64,000 nt of DNA from positions 1,364,001 through 1,428,000 of the forward strand of contig NZ_CP186334.1 in the NCBI RefSeq assembly GCF_049347105.1, written 5' to 3'. Shown one piece after another: positions 56,202 to 64,000 of the stretch. The DNA comes from Gaoshiqia hydrogeniformans (lineage in GTDB: Bacteria; Bacteroidota; Bacteroidia; Bacteroidales; Prolixibacteraceae). The position numbers and the translations under genes were made by a program. Position 1 is the stretch's first letter. Each line of letters starts with the position of its first letter. Below the pieces are notes generated by a model. The model had not been told where the DNA came from. It worked only from the letters and a program-made list of their open reading frames with translations, and searched no databases.

Positions 56202-59042
56202 TCATGGCGTTATTGCCTGAAGCGGCGTCAGGCTGACGGGCCCCAACAAACCGGATGGCAACGGCTCCCAATGGGCAGCTGTGAACAGCCCGTCGGGTCC
56301 AAGGTTCTCTCGCTTGTTTGCAGCAAAGTTGATGTTATAGAATTTCTTGTAGTTCACCCCGTTCTTATCCATATCGATGATGCGGTTGGCCATCAGGTTC
56401 GACACCTGAATTTCCAGCTCATTGGTTTCCTGCAACAAGGAGACCGGCAAGCTCAACTGATAGGTTGGCCCGACCAGGGTTCCCAACTTTTCACCATTCA
56501 GGTAAACAGCAGCCGAAACCGCCACCTCACCCAAATCCAGGCGATAGGCCGGGGCCTGCACCCCGGGCTTCTTAAATATCGTTTTGTAGCTGGCTGTTCC
56601 GGAGAACCTGGTCAGTTCATCCGACAGGTCGGTCCACGATTTCAATTCGCTTGTCTGAAAGGCTTCGGGCAAGGTTGGCCCGCCTTTCACGAACGATACG
56701 GTCCAGTCGTTTGCGAAGGGCAGTTTTTCGCCGGCCGGTTTCCAAAACGGATAATCAGCCAAGCTGTTTTCTGCCGGAAACCACTGCAGGATCAGTGTTT
56801 CACCAGGAGCCAGCTGGACGTACACCTTCGATTGATGATCACCAGCTTTTTGCACCCGGGCTTTGCCCATCGTCCGGTTCATCGGGTTAAACCAAACCGC
56901 CTGTTTGCCCGACGCCTGCACGGTCATCCATTGGTCGACCGGTTGTCCGCTCCAATTGGCCAGAAAGTAACAGGTTCCTTCGGTTCGTTTCACGCGGTTA
57001 AACCATAGGCCAAGCAGGGCCGCTTCTTCAGGAAACATGTTTACCTGGGTTAACAGGACATCGATTTCATCGCTCATCAGCAAACGTCCGTTTCCAAGCC
57101 GGCAGGCAAGCAGTTGTCCTTTGGATTCGAAGGCAAACGATTGTTTCAAATTGTCAAAGGCTTGCTGGCGGGTTTCCAGGTCGGCCAGGCCGGGTACATC
57201 CACCGGAAGTTTTTCGTGAAAAATGACCGTTGCTCCCGCTTTGGTCAGGTCAGCCAGTTTTTGGAGCGTTTCAAGCGGCATGTATTCGCAGCGGGGTACC
57301 AGGATGGTTTTGTAAGTGGCGCCAGGCGCTTTCACCCGTTTTTTTTCCACCGTCAGTTTTTGGATCTGTTTGTCCGAGATATAATCGAACGAGTAGCCCT
57401 TAGCCAGCAAGTCGTGGCTGATTGCTTCGGTGACGGGTTCGTGCGGACCGCCAAAATGTTTCAGCATACTGCGTCCTTTTTCCGACCAGCTGTCGTAAAT
57501 CGGGAAATACAGCAACAGGTCGTTATCGGGTATCGATTTTTGCATAAACGACTGGCAGTTGGCCACATAGTCGTTCAGCGCTTTCAGGTCGTTCCACCAC
57601 GGGTTGGTTGGCCCAAAGTGTACCGAAGCATAAAACAACCAGCCCGGCCAGGCTTCGTCCCGGGGCGAGTACGGTGTGCCATGATAAACCAGGTGGTTCA
57701 CCCCGTGTGCCAGGTAGCGGTCGAAGTTTTGTTTGGCATCTCCCAAATCCGACAGGAAATGCTCGTTGAGCCAGGTAGCGGCCTCGCAGGCGATCAGCGG
57801 TTTACCCGAAACGTGCCCGGCCGAAGTCGCCATTTTAATCCGCATCGGCTGTGTTCCCTCAGTTTCGGGAATATCGCTGGCTCCGTACAAATCGAGGATG
57901 TTGGCCGGCGAACCGTGAGCCTGGTTGCGGATCGCAACTCCGTGGGTTTTGGCCCAGTCGGCCCAAACGATGGTAAAGCGATCAAGCAGCAGATCGGAGA
58001 TGGTTTCGCGATAGTCGCACAGTACCCGGCTGTTCATCTCTTCTGAACCGTTTCCAAACAAGGCCGGCAGATACTGTTTCAGGTCGTAACCGCGGCGGGC
58101 GGCAAACTCTTCAAAAAACAGCGGTGTCCAGTTCGATTCGCCTTGTGCATCGTCCACTTCGTACGAGTCGTTAAAAAAGGCGCGCAAGCCGGTAAGGTCA
58201 ATTTGGCTTGCGTTATCGTCAAAATCTTTCAGAAACCGGCGGGCAGCTGTTTCCGAGAAATGGTCGATCACGTTTCCTTCGCCGCCCGTACCGGCACGTT
58301 CCACCATCTTGCCGTGCCAGCCCTGGAATACGGCATATAGTTTCCAGTTACCGGGAGGCGCGGTCCAATCCAGTGTTCCATCGGCTACTACCCGATCGGT
58401 CAGCTCCAGAATTTCGCCGCCATCGCTGTAAGCCATCAGGGTCTGCAGGGGAAGCGGTTTTTCAAAACGTACCTGGTCGAGGGCCAGTTCCTGCAAATTG
58501 GTGTTGCTGCTGACCGGGAATTTCACTTCTGAGATGTCCACCCGTTTTCCGACAGCCCGCACCAGGGGTTGCTGGATAAATTCCACCTTTTCTGTCAGCC
58601 GTTCGCCTTCTTTCAAACTGAATTGTTTGAATTGCATATTTTTACAGGCGTCTTCGGCCTGAATCCAAGGACCCCCAAACGGCCAGCCGGAAGCATTGGC
58701 CAGGTCGATGCCCAAATTGAGGCGCTGCGCTTCTTTCAGGGTATGCTCAAATACGTTCATCCATTCGTCCGACTGAAAACTGATGGACAAATTTTCTGAG
58801 CCTTTTACATCATAAATGGGAGTGATTTCGACACCGCCGAAACCGGCTTTCTGCAACTCTTCCATATTGGCGGTCAGATCGGCCGGGTTTACAGCGCTGC
58901 CGTGCCACCACCAGCGGGTCCAGGGTTTGGTTTCACGGGTGATTTCGGGCCAGGTAACAGGTTGGGGCTTTTGGCAGGCAGGCACACAACTTAACACTGT
59001 CAGAAAAACAAAGAACCCGATAAAATCTAAATTTCGTTTCAT
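56202..59042 (-). CDS. GH106-like alpha-L-rhamnosidase
   Basis: 946 residues with a lipoprotein-like signal (FVFLTVLSCVPAC). The opening PWTRWWWHGSAVNPADLTANMEELQKAGFGGVEITPIYDVKG and LANASGWPFGGPWI are typical of GH106. A central TIM barrel and a C-terminal galactose-binding-type domain (about 800-940, YRLDLGEVAVSAAVYLNGEKLGTL) are seen. GH106 enzymes release terminal alpha-L-rhamnose, for example from rhamnogalacturonan II or flavonoid-like glycosides. It heads the glycosidase genes after SusD and has a -7 box 110 bp upstream. Confidence 0.85.
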   Translation of the reverse strand: MKRNLDFIGFFVFLTVLSCVPACQKPQPVTWPEITRETKPWTRWWWHGSAVNPADLTANMEELQKAGFGGVEITPIYDVKGSENLSISFQSDEWMNVFEHTLKEAQRLNLGIDLANASGWPFGGPWIQAEDACKNMQFKQFSLKEGERLTEKVEFIQQPLVRAVGKRVDISEVKFPVSSNTNLQELALDQVRFEKPLPLQTLMAYSDGGEILELTDRVVADGTLDWTAPPGNWKLYAVFQGWHGKMVERAGTGGEGNVIDHFSETAARRFLKDFDDNASQIDLTGLRAFFNDSYEVDDAQGESNWTPLFFEEFAARRGYDLKQYLPALFGNGSEEMNSRVLCDYRETISDLLLDRFTIVWADWAKTHGVAIRNQAHGSPANILDLYGASDIPETEGTQPMRIKMATSAGHVSGKPLIACEAATWLNEHFLSDLGDAKQNFDRYLAHGVNHLVYHGTPYSPRDEAWPGWLFYASVHFGPTNPWWNDLKALNDYVANCQSFMQKSIPDNDLLLYFPIYDSWSEKGRSMLKHFGGPHEPVTEAISHDLLAKGYSFDYISDKQIQKLTVEKKRVKAPGATYKTILVPRCEYMPLETLQKLADLTKAGATVIFHEKLPVDVPGLADLETRQQAFDNLKQSFAFESKGQLLACRLGNGRLLMSDEIDVLLTQVNMFPEEAALLGLWFNRVKRTEGTCYFLANWSGQPVDQWMTVQASGKQAVWFNPMNRTMGKARVQKAGDHQSKVYVQLAPGETLILQWFPAENSLADYPFWKPAGEKLPFANDWTVSFVKGGPTLPEAFQTSELKSWTDLSDELTRFSGTASYKTIFKKPGVQAPAYRLDLGEVAVSAAVYLNGEKLGTLVGPTYQLSLPVSLLQETNELEIQVSNLMANRIIDMDKNGVNYKKFYNINFAANKRENLGPDGLFTAAHWEPLPSGLLGPVSLTPLQAITP

Positions 59043-59152
59043 TAAGGTTTAGTTTTAAGGACGATCTAACTCAATCCTGATTTTTAACAATTACTTGCTC
59101 ATTGTAAAAGTTTCATTCCCGGTCAGGAGGAATACATTCAAACCATCGTTCT

Positions 59153-59160
59153 CAAAGTTA
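59153..59160 (-). promoter_or_regulatory. -7 box for the GH106 gene
   Basis: On the minus strand TAACTTTG, a perfect TAnnTTTG, 110 bp before the GH106 start. No TTTG at the usual -33 distance. In the 327-bp gap 59043-59369 this and the terminator at 59256-59290 are the only features seen. Confidence 0.4.
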
Positions 59161-59255
59161 GGCATTAATCGGATCTATGCTGTTGGTTCAGTTTAGGTTA
59201 TTTCCCGACGCCCTGTTCATTTTTCAATCGGGTTCATGCCTGTAAAGTTTTGAAA

Positions 59256-59290
59256 GAAAGTCTCCGAAAGATGAACTTCGGGAGACTTTC
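59256..59290 (-). terminator. Hairpin after SusD
   Basis: GAAAGTCTCCGAA (59256-59268) pairs with TTCGGGAGACTTTC (59277-59290) with one bulge. It is 79 bp past the SusD stop and may end or trim the SusCD transcript before the glycosidase genes. On the minus strand T-rich CTTTCTTTC follows. Confidence 0.6.
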
Positions 59291-59369
59291 TTCAGCTAAT
59301 CGTTAAGCGGAATGACCGGTATTGCAGATATAAAATACCGTACAGGTAACATTCTCTGGCATCGCAGTA

Positions 59370-61319
59370 TTACCACCCCGGATTCTGCCATTCGGCTTTC
59401 TCAGCAGGCGTCAGTAACTGACCCTCTTTCCTGACCTGATCAAGGAAGGTCTGCGGAACCGGACGAAGCAGAAACTTTCCGGCTGACACATCTGCCTGAA
59501 GCTGCGAAGCCGCATTATCCAGGTTGAACGGAATCGTCCGGGCATGCAAAGTTCGGGTCCGTGATAAGTCTTCCCAGCGAACGAACTCACCCATTAACTC
59601 GCGGCTTCGTTCGTTCAGCATAAAGTGCACAAATTTTTCGGCTTTTGAGGTCGCGCCAAACACCGAATAAGGAATTCCGGCATCCGAATCACCCTCAAAA
59701 GCAGCTTCGGTGATTTCCATCAACGACTTGGTTTCAGCGACCGTACCTTCTGCTACGCCCGTTGATTCATAGTAAGTGCCGCCTTTAAAATAGGGATTAC
59801 TGCCATTGGCGTTCGGGTTCCGGTTCTCGCCGTCAGCATAACCGGCACGGCGGCGCAGGATGTTGATGTATTCAACGGCTTTCGCGTAGTTGGAGCCGCG
59901 TCCGTACGCTTCGGCGACAATCAGATAAGTTTCGCCGATACGCGCCAGGTATCCGTCGCGCACGCCGTTAATATCGTTTTGGTTTCCGGTGCGGTGCGGA
60001 TCCATGTATTTGTCAAGACCGGCAAACTGGGTGACATTCAGGCTCGAAGCCTGACCACCGCCTGCCGCGGTATAATAACGCAACCAGTAGTTTGGATAAG
60101 TACAGCTTGCATGTTGGGCGGTGTAGCGGGTATCGTTCTGGTCGTTGATGATGATTTTAATACAGGGCGTTTCTCCTTTGATATACGTCTGTGTATTTCC
60201 GTTGATATCAATCCCGTTTCCCCCGTTGGAACTGATGTATAAGGTCCGGAACGTTTTCCAGAAACGGGAATCGTTTACCCGGTCGAACACGTCGTAGGCA
60301 TAGTTGGTTGGACGAAGGCGCTGGTAAGGACGGCCATACTGAATCACCCGGGTCATTCCGGCAATGTTGTTTTCGTAACGCGGCAGATAGTAAAGATGCG
60401 TCCGGTTACACAGGCGGTCGAATTTTTCAGAATTATTTGAAAACTGCGCGGCCAGCAAGATTTCAGGATTTCTTTCGGCGGCGCCATCCGGGCCTTCTTC
60501 CAAAAAATTCCAAAAATCGTAATAATTGTTTGCCAGTTGCCGGTTGGTGCCTTCATCCTGGTTAATCACTTTTAAGCCGTATTCAATCGCTTTGGTCAGA
60601 TCGTTCGATTCGGTAATATCTGCATGTTTTTCACTGGCGTGGAACAGGTAAACTTTTGCCAGAAAATGCCATGCCGTTGCTTTTGAAATCCGCCCGTCGG
60701 CGGTGGTGGCAGGGAGCAGTCCGGCCGCCTCAGTCAGATCGGAAATAATCTGAGTAAACACATCCTGTTTAGTTGCCCGGGTAAACTCATATTCAACACC
60801 TTCGGAAGGAGTTAATTTTAAAGGTACGCCTCCGTATTGATTTACCAGGCGGAAATAAAGGAAACCTCGCATAAAGTGTGCCTCGCCCAAAAAAGTGTTT
60901 TGCTTCTGCCCGGACTGAAGGATTACCGGCGACTTGGCAATGAGCATGTTGGCCGTGTTGATATTGCCGTAAATGGCATCCCACCAGTCAGACAAGCCCG
61001 AAAACAAGGGTCTTGGGTCAACAGCGCTCATGGTAGCCGAATAGTCGTTCATGTAGCGATAGTCGGTACCCCCGCCTACCTGAAATTCATCGGTCCCGTA
61101 ATTCGACATCGTATAAGCATGTTCTTCGGCAAAGAAGAACCGGAGCGATTGATACAAGGCAACTTCCAGTGCATCCAGGCCCGCCTCGGTGTCAAAGTAA
61201 GCCGTCGTCAGTGAGCTAACCATTTCTTCTTTCAGAAAATCATCGGAGCATGACGGGCTGAATACCAGCATGGTTGCGGTAAATAACCCGCTATATAAGA
61301 TTTTAAACAGTTTATTCAT
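59370..61319 (-). CDS. SusD/RagB family surface glycan-binding lipoprotein
   Basis: 649 residues with a lipoprotein signal ending FSPSC. The SusD helical TPR-type core and the conserved C-terminal segment LMNERSRELMGEFVRWEDLSRTRTL are present, along with SDWWDAIYGNINTANMLIAKSP near the N-terminus. It lies 23 bp after SusC and caps it as an extracellular lid that binds the oligosaccharide. Its specificity cannot be read directly; the downstream GH106, GH2, GH105 and GH95 suggest a rhamnose- and uronate-containing glycan. Confidence 0.95.
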   Translation of the reverse strand: MNKLFKILYSGLFTATMLVFSPSCSDDFLKEEMVSSLTTAYFDTEAGLDALEVALYQSLRFFFAEEHAYTMSNYGTDEFQVGGGTDYRYMNDYSATMSAVDPRPLFSGLSDWWDAIYGNINTANMLIAKSPVILQSGQKQNTFLGEAHFMRGFLYFRLVNQYGGVPLKLTPSEGVEYEFTRATKQDVFTQIISDLTEAAGLLPATTADGRISKATAWHFLAKVYLFHASEKHADITESNDLTKAIEYGLKVINQDEGTNRQLANNYYDFWNFLEEGPDGAAERNPEILLAAQFSNNSEKFDRLCNRTHLYYLPRYENNIAGMTRVIQYGRPYQRLRPTNYAYDVFDRVNDSRFWKTFRTLYISSNGGNGIDINGNTQTYIKGETPCIKIIINDQNDTRYTAQHASCTYPNYWLRYYTAAGGGQASSLNVTQFAGLDKYMDPHRTGNQNDINGVRDGYLARIGETYLIVAEAYGRGSNYAKAVEYINILRRRAGYADGENRNPNANGSNPYFKGGTYYESTGVAEGTVAETKSLMEITEAAFEGDSDAGIPYSVFGATSKAEKFVHFMLNERSRELMGEFVRWEDLSRTRTLHARTIPFNLDNAASQLQADVSAGKFLLRPVPQTFLDQVRKEGQLLTPAEKAEWQNPGW

Positions 61320-61342
61320 GATAAATTTAATTTTCAGGTTAA

Positions 61343-64000
61343 TTAAAATGCCAGGTTAATTCCAAAGACCCAACTTCTGGTAGAAACAGAAGTGGCTCTG
61401 AAGTTATTATTTGCATCGTTCACATAACCGTTTGTGAGGTCGCCATCCAAAAAGTCACATTTGGAGTAGATCATAAACGGGTTTAATGCCTGAACATAGA
61501 CTTTTGCCGATGAAATTCCCAGGTTGGAGGCCAGTCGCTTGGGTAAATTATATCCCAGACTGATACTTCGCATTTTGATGAATGATCCGTCCTGGTAATT
61601 CATAGCGCTATAGTATAACGGTTGTCCACCATTATTATAATCGGCTTTCGGGTAAGCGTTGGTTGGATTGTCTGCTCTCCAGTAATCGATGTTTCGGCTT
61701 TGGTATAAACCCTGCATATCGGCAGCGCCTCCGTTCATCAGGAACCCCCAACGGGCATAGATAAAGAAACTTAACTCAAGCTCCTTATACTGAAACGTAT
61801 TGGTCATACCCGCGATCCATTTCGGATTATATGAACCAAGGACCTTACGGTCGTTGTTGGCATCAATTTTATAGTCGTCATTCAGATCCCTGACTTTCAC
61901 GTCGCCTGCTTCATAAGTATGCCCGTTCGCATTGTATTTTGCCATTTCGGTAGCATCTGAAGTTTGCCAAATGCCAATCTTTTCGTAATCGTAGGCAACA
62001 TTAATATCTTCACCGATAAACCAAAGGTTAGTAATATCGTCTTCCTTTCCTTTAGACAGTTCCTCGATTTTCACCTTGTTAGCAGAAAATGTCAGATCGG
62101 TATTCCAATGAAAGTCATCCCTGGCAATATTTCTGGTATTTAACGTGATATCGATACCCCGGTTCGACGTTTTACCGACATTGGCAAAGGTGGAGGTATA
62201 GCCGGTGACCGAAAGGATGCTCATATTCATCAACAAGTTATTGGTTTTTGACTGGTACAAGTCGATGGCTCCGCTCACCCGGTTGTTTAAGACAGAAAAG
62301 TCAGTTCCAAAGTTGAATTGGGTAGTTTTTTCCCATCCAAGCTCTTTGTTTGCCATCTTCGGCGGATTTTGCAGCATGTAATCAGACGCATAGTACCCTG
62401 ATTCGTAGTTGCTGAAAAACGGGTAAAAGATATGAGCAATGGCGCCCTGCGTGGCATAAGCATCAATGGCAGCGTTACCGGTTGTACCTACCCCAAACCG
62501 AAGTTTTAACTGGTTGATCCAATCGGCATCCTGCATAAAGGACTCCTGTTCCATACGCCATCCGATAGCTGCCGACGGAAAGAAATCCCATTTGTGCCCT
62601 TCGGCCAGCTGCGAAGCGCCATCCCAACGACCGGATACGGTCAACAGATATTTGTCGGCAAAACCATAATTCAACCGCCCCATGTACGATGTCAATGCGG
62701 TGCGCCTGTAGGTCGAACCTTTGCTCTTCAAATCATTTAACCCAAAAGCATACCAGAGCTGTTCGTCCCATTCCAGATCTTCTGCCGTCATGGTATATTC
62801 TTCGAAACGAGAATCTGAAGCGGTTTGTAATAAAGTAAGACCAATATCGTGCTCTCCGAATGATTTATCATAGTAAATCAAATTATCCAGGGTATAAGAG
62901 AAGTTTTGGCTGGGCCTTACAGATGTATAATTTACACCATTGCCGGTCCCTTGCAGTATAGAAGCAGCAGTACGAAAAACGCCTTGCCGGTACTGACGGA
63001 AATCAGGACCAAAATTGATGCGGTATTTTAATCCGTCAACCAATTTCAGTTCGGCAAAGAAACTTCCCAGGGCACGTAAGGTTTTACGTTCGTCAATGAC
63101 ATTTTTATATTCTTCAATCGGGTTGACCACATTGGTAAACCCACCCGGTAAATAAATCCAGTTACCGTCTGCATCATAAGGTTCGGCAAAAGGGTACATC
63201 CCCATGGTTGCTGAATAAATCGCCGTAGCCGCACGCGAACCTGTTCCGGTATAACCGTAATTTTGAATGGCCCATGAGCCGGTTATATCGGCTCCCATTT
63301 TAAACCAGGGAGTAGGCTGAATCTCAACTCCCACTTTTGCCGAATACCGTTCGTAATCCTGCCCTTTATTGGTCCCGGTTTGATCCAGGTAGCCAAAAGA
63401 GCCGTAGGCTTTCATGGTTTCGGTGCCACCGCTCGCGCTCAGGGTATGTTCATTGGTGATTCCGGTACGGGTCACATAGCCCGCCCAGTCGGTGTTTGGG
63501 ACTTTACTTGCATCCCATGTTCCCCCGGCCCATCCTTTCTCAATATTCGCCCAGGCAGTTGGGTCTCCGGATCCGTTGAAAATCTGAAAATCCCTGTCAC
63601 GATTAGGTTGATCGGGGTACTGGCCTGCTTCACGGTAAGCATTTCTCTTGTAGTCGATGTATTGCTCCGAGTTCATATAGTCGGAGTAATCATGCAGGCT
63701 GCTCACCGTGAATGTCCCGTTATAGTTTAATGTCGTTCTCCCTGCTTTACCTTTTTTCGTCGTAATCAATACAACACCATTGGCTCCACGGGAGCCATAA
63801 ATTGCAGTTGCCGAAGCATCTTTCAGTATATTAACCGATTCAATATCCTGCGGGTTAATCGCATCAATACCTCCGGACGAAAGGGGAATCCCGTCAACTA
63901 CATACAAGGGATCGTTGCTGGCGGTGATTGAGCGGACACCCCGAATCCTCACCGAACCAACCTGGCCCGGCCGTTCGTTGGAAGTAATGTCGACACCTGC
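61343..64000 (-). CDS. SusC/RagA family TonB-linked outer-membrane protein, C-terminal part
   Basis: 885 residues are visible; the reading frame is open to the right window edge, so the N-terminal signal, the carboxypeptidase-regulatory-like domain and part of the plug are outside. The plug region shows GVDITSNERPGQVGSVRIRG and SNDPLYVVDGIP, then SVNILKDASATAIYGSRGANGVVLITTKKG, the SusC signature. The rest is the barrel with a final aromatic strand (WVFGINLAF). It imports oligosaccharides together with SusD. It is the first known gene of the right-hand polysaccharide locus. Confidence 0.95.
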   Translation of the reverse strand, partial: AGVDITSNERPGQVGSVRIRGVRSITASNDPLYVVDGIPLSSGGIDAINPQDIESVNILKDASATAIYGSRGANGVVLITTKKGKAGRTTLNYNGTFTVSSLHDYSDYMNSEQYIDYKRNAYREAGQYPDQPNRDRDFQIFNGSGDPTAWANIEKGWAGGTWDASKVPNTDWAGYVTRTGITNEHTLSASGGTETMKAYGSFGYLDQTGTNKGQDYERYSAKVGVEIQPTPWFKMGADITGSWAIQNYGYTGTGSRAATAIYSATMGMYPFAEPYDADGNWIYLPGGFTNVVNPIEEYKNVIDERKTLRALGSFFAELKLVDGLKYRINFGPDFRQYRQGVFRTAASILQGTGNGVNYTSVRPSQNFSYTLDNLIYYDKSFGEHDIGLTLLQTASDSRFEEYTMTAEDLEWDEQLWYAFGLNDLKSKGSTYRRTALTSYMGRLNYGFADKYLLTVSGRWDGASQLAEGHKWDFFPSAAIGWRMEQESFMQDADWINQLKLRFGVGTTGNAAIDAYATQGAIAHIFYPFFSNYESGYYASDYMLQNPPKMANKELGWEKTTQFNFGTDFSVLNNRVSGAIDLYQSKTNNLLMNMSILSVTGYTSTFANVGKTSNRGIDITLNTRNIARDDFHWNTDLTFSANKVKIEELSKGKEDDITNLWFIGEDINVAYDYEKIGIWQTSDATEMAKYNANGHTYEAGDVKVRDLNDDYKIDANNDRKVLGSYNPKWIAGMTNTFQYKELELSFFIYARWGFLMNGGAADMQGLYQSRNIDYWRADNPTNAYPKADYNNGGQPLYYSAMNYQDGSFIKMRSISLGYNLPKRLASNLGISSAKVYVQALNPFMIYSKCDFLDGDLTNGYVNDANNNFRATSVSTRSWVFGINLAF

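Overview
The window is chromosomal DNA of a Bacteroidota bacterium, most likely a marine or sediment Marinilabiliales/Prolixibacteraceae-type organism. This is inferred from SusC/SusD proteins, several glycoside hydrolases, a TonB receptor with a DUF4249 lipoprotein, near-absence of Shine-Dalgarno sequences, and promoters of the Bacteroidetes type (TTTG, about 19 nt, TAnnTTTG). No plasmid, phage or transposase gene is visible. The species cannot be fixed from the sequence alone.

Layout, left to right. 1-2394: end of a YceD gene, rpmF, a fold-back repeat, then fabH and a MaoC-like hydratase. 2512-8572: bactofilin followed by F1Fo ATP synthase genes (atpZ, an AtpI-like gene, atpB-E-F-H-A-G); atpD and atpC are not here. 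8647-11327 (minus): rplM-rpsI-rpsB-tsf. 11594-13129 (minus): DUF2797 protein and a HAD phosphatase. 13281-30492: a mannoside catabolic island with a GH2 beta-mannosidase, two Gfo/Idh/MocA oxidoreductases, two TIM-barrel isomerase-like proteins, an MFS sugar transporter, a mannose-6-phosphate isomerase-like fusion protein, two GH92 alpha-mannosidases and a divergent GntR/UTRA regulator. It lacks a SusC/D pair. 30499-37550: a small zinc-ribbon protein, a CAU tRNA, lspA, a DksA-like gene, ileS, a 22-bp tandem repeat array and a third Gfo/Idh gene. 37612-48234: a tetraheme cytochrome fused to a SUMF1 domain, ComF, a DUF4249/TonB receptor pair, an outer-membrane beta-barrel with a sirtuin, a secreted unknown, and an OsmC gene divergent from a sigma-54 activator. 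48236-64000 (all minus): a polysaccharide utilisation locus with GH95, GH105, a GH43-like propeller, GH2, GH106, SusD and a SusC running off the right edge.

How the genes work together. In the first island, GH92 and GH2 enzymes would release mannose from alpha- and beta-mannosides (N-glycan- or mannan-like), MFS would import it and the PMI-like protein would feed it to glycolysis under GntR control. In the second, SusCD would bind and import a pectic or similar glycan carrying L-rhamnose, L-fucose or L-galactose, beta-galactosides and unsaturated uronates, and the GHs would trim it.

Most interesting items: the 22-bp degenerate tandem array upstream of ileS; an IleRS whose HIGH signature reads GIHH; the cytochrome-SUMF1 fusion; two long fold-back repeats with similar ends; and a palindromic site cluster with a -24/-12-like motif between osmC and its divergent sigma-54 activator.
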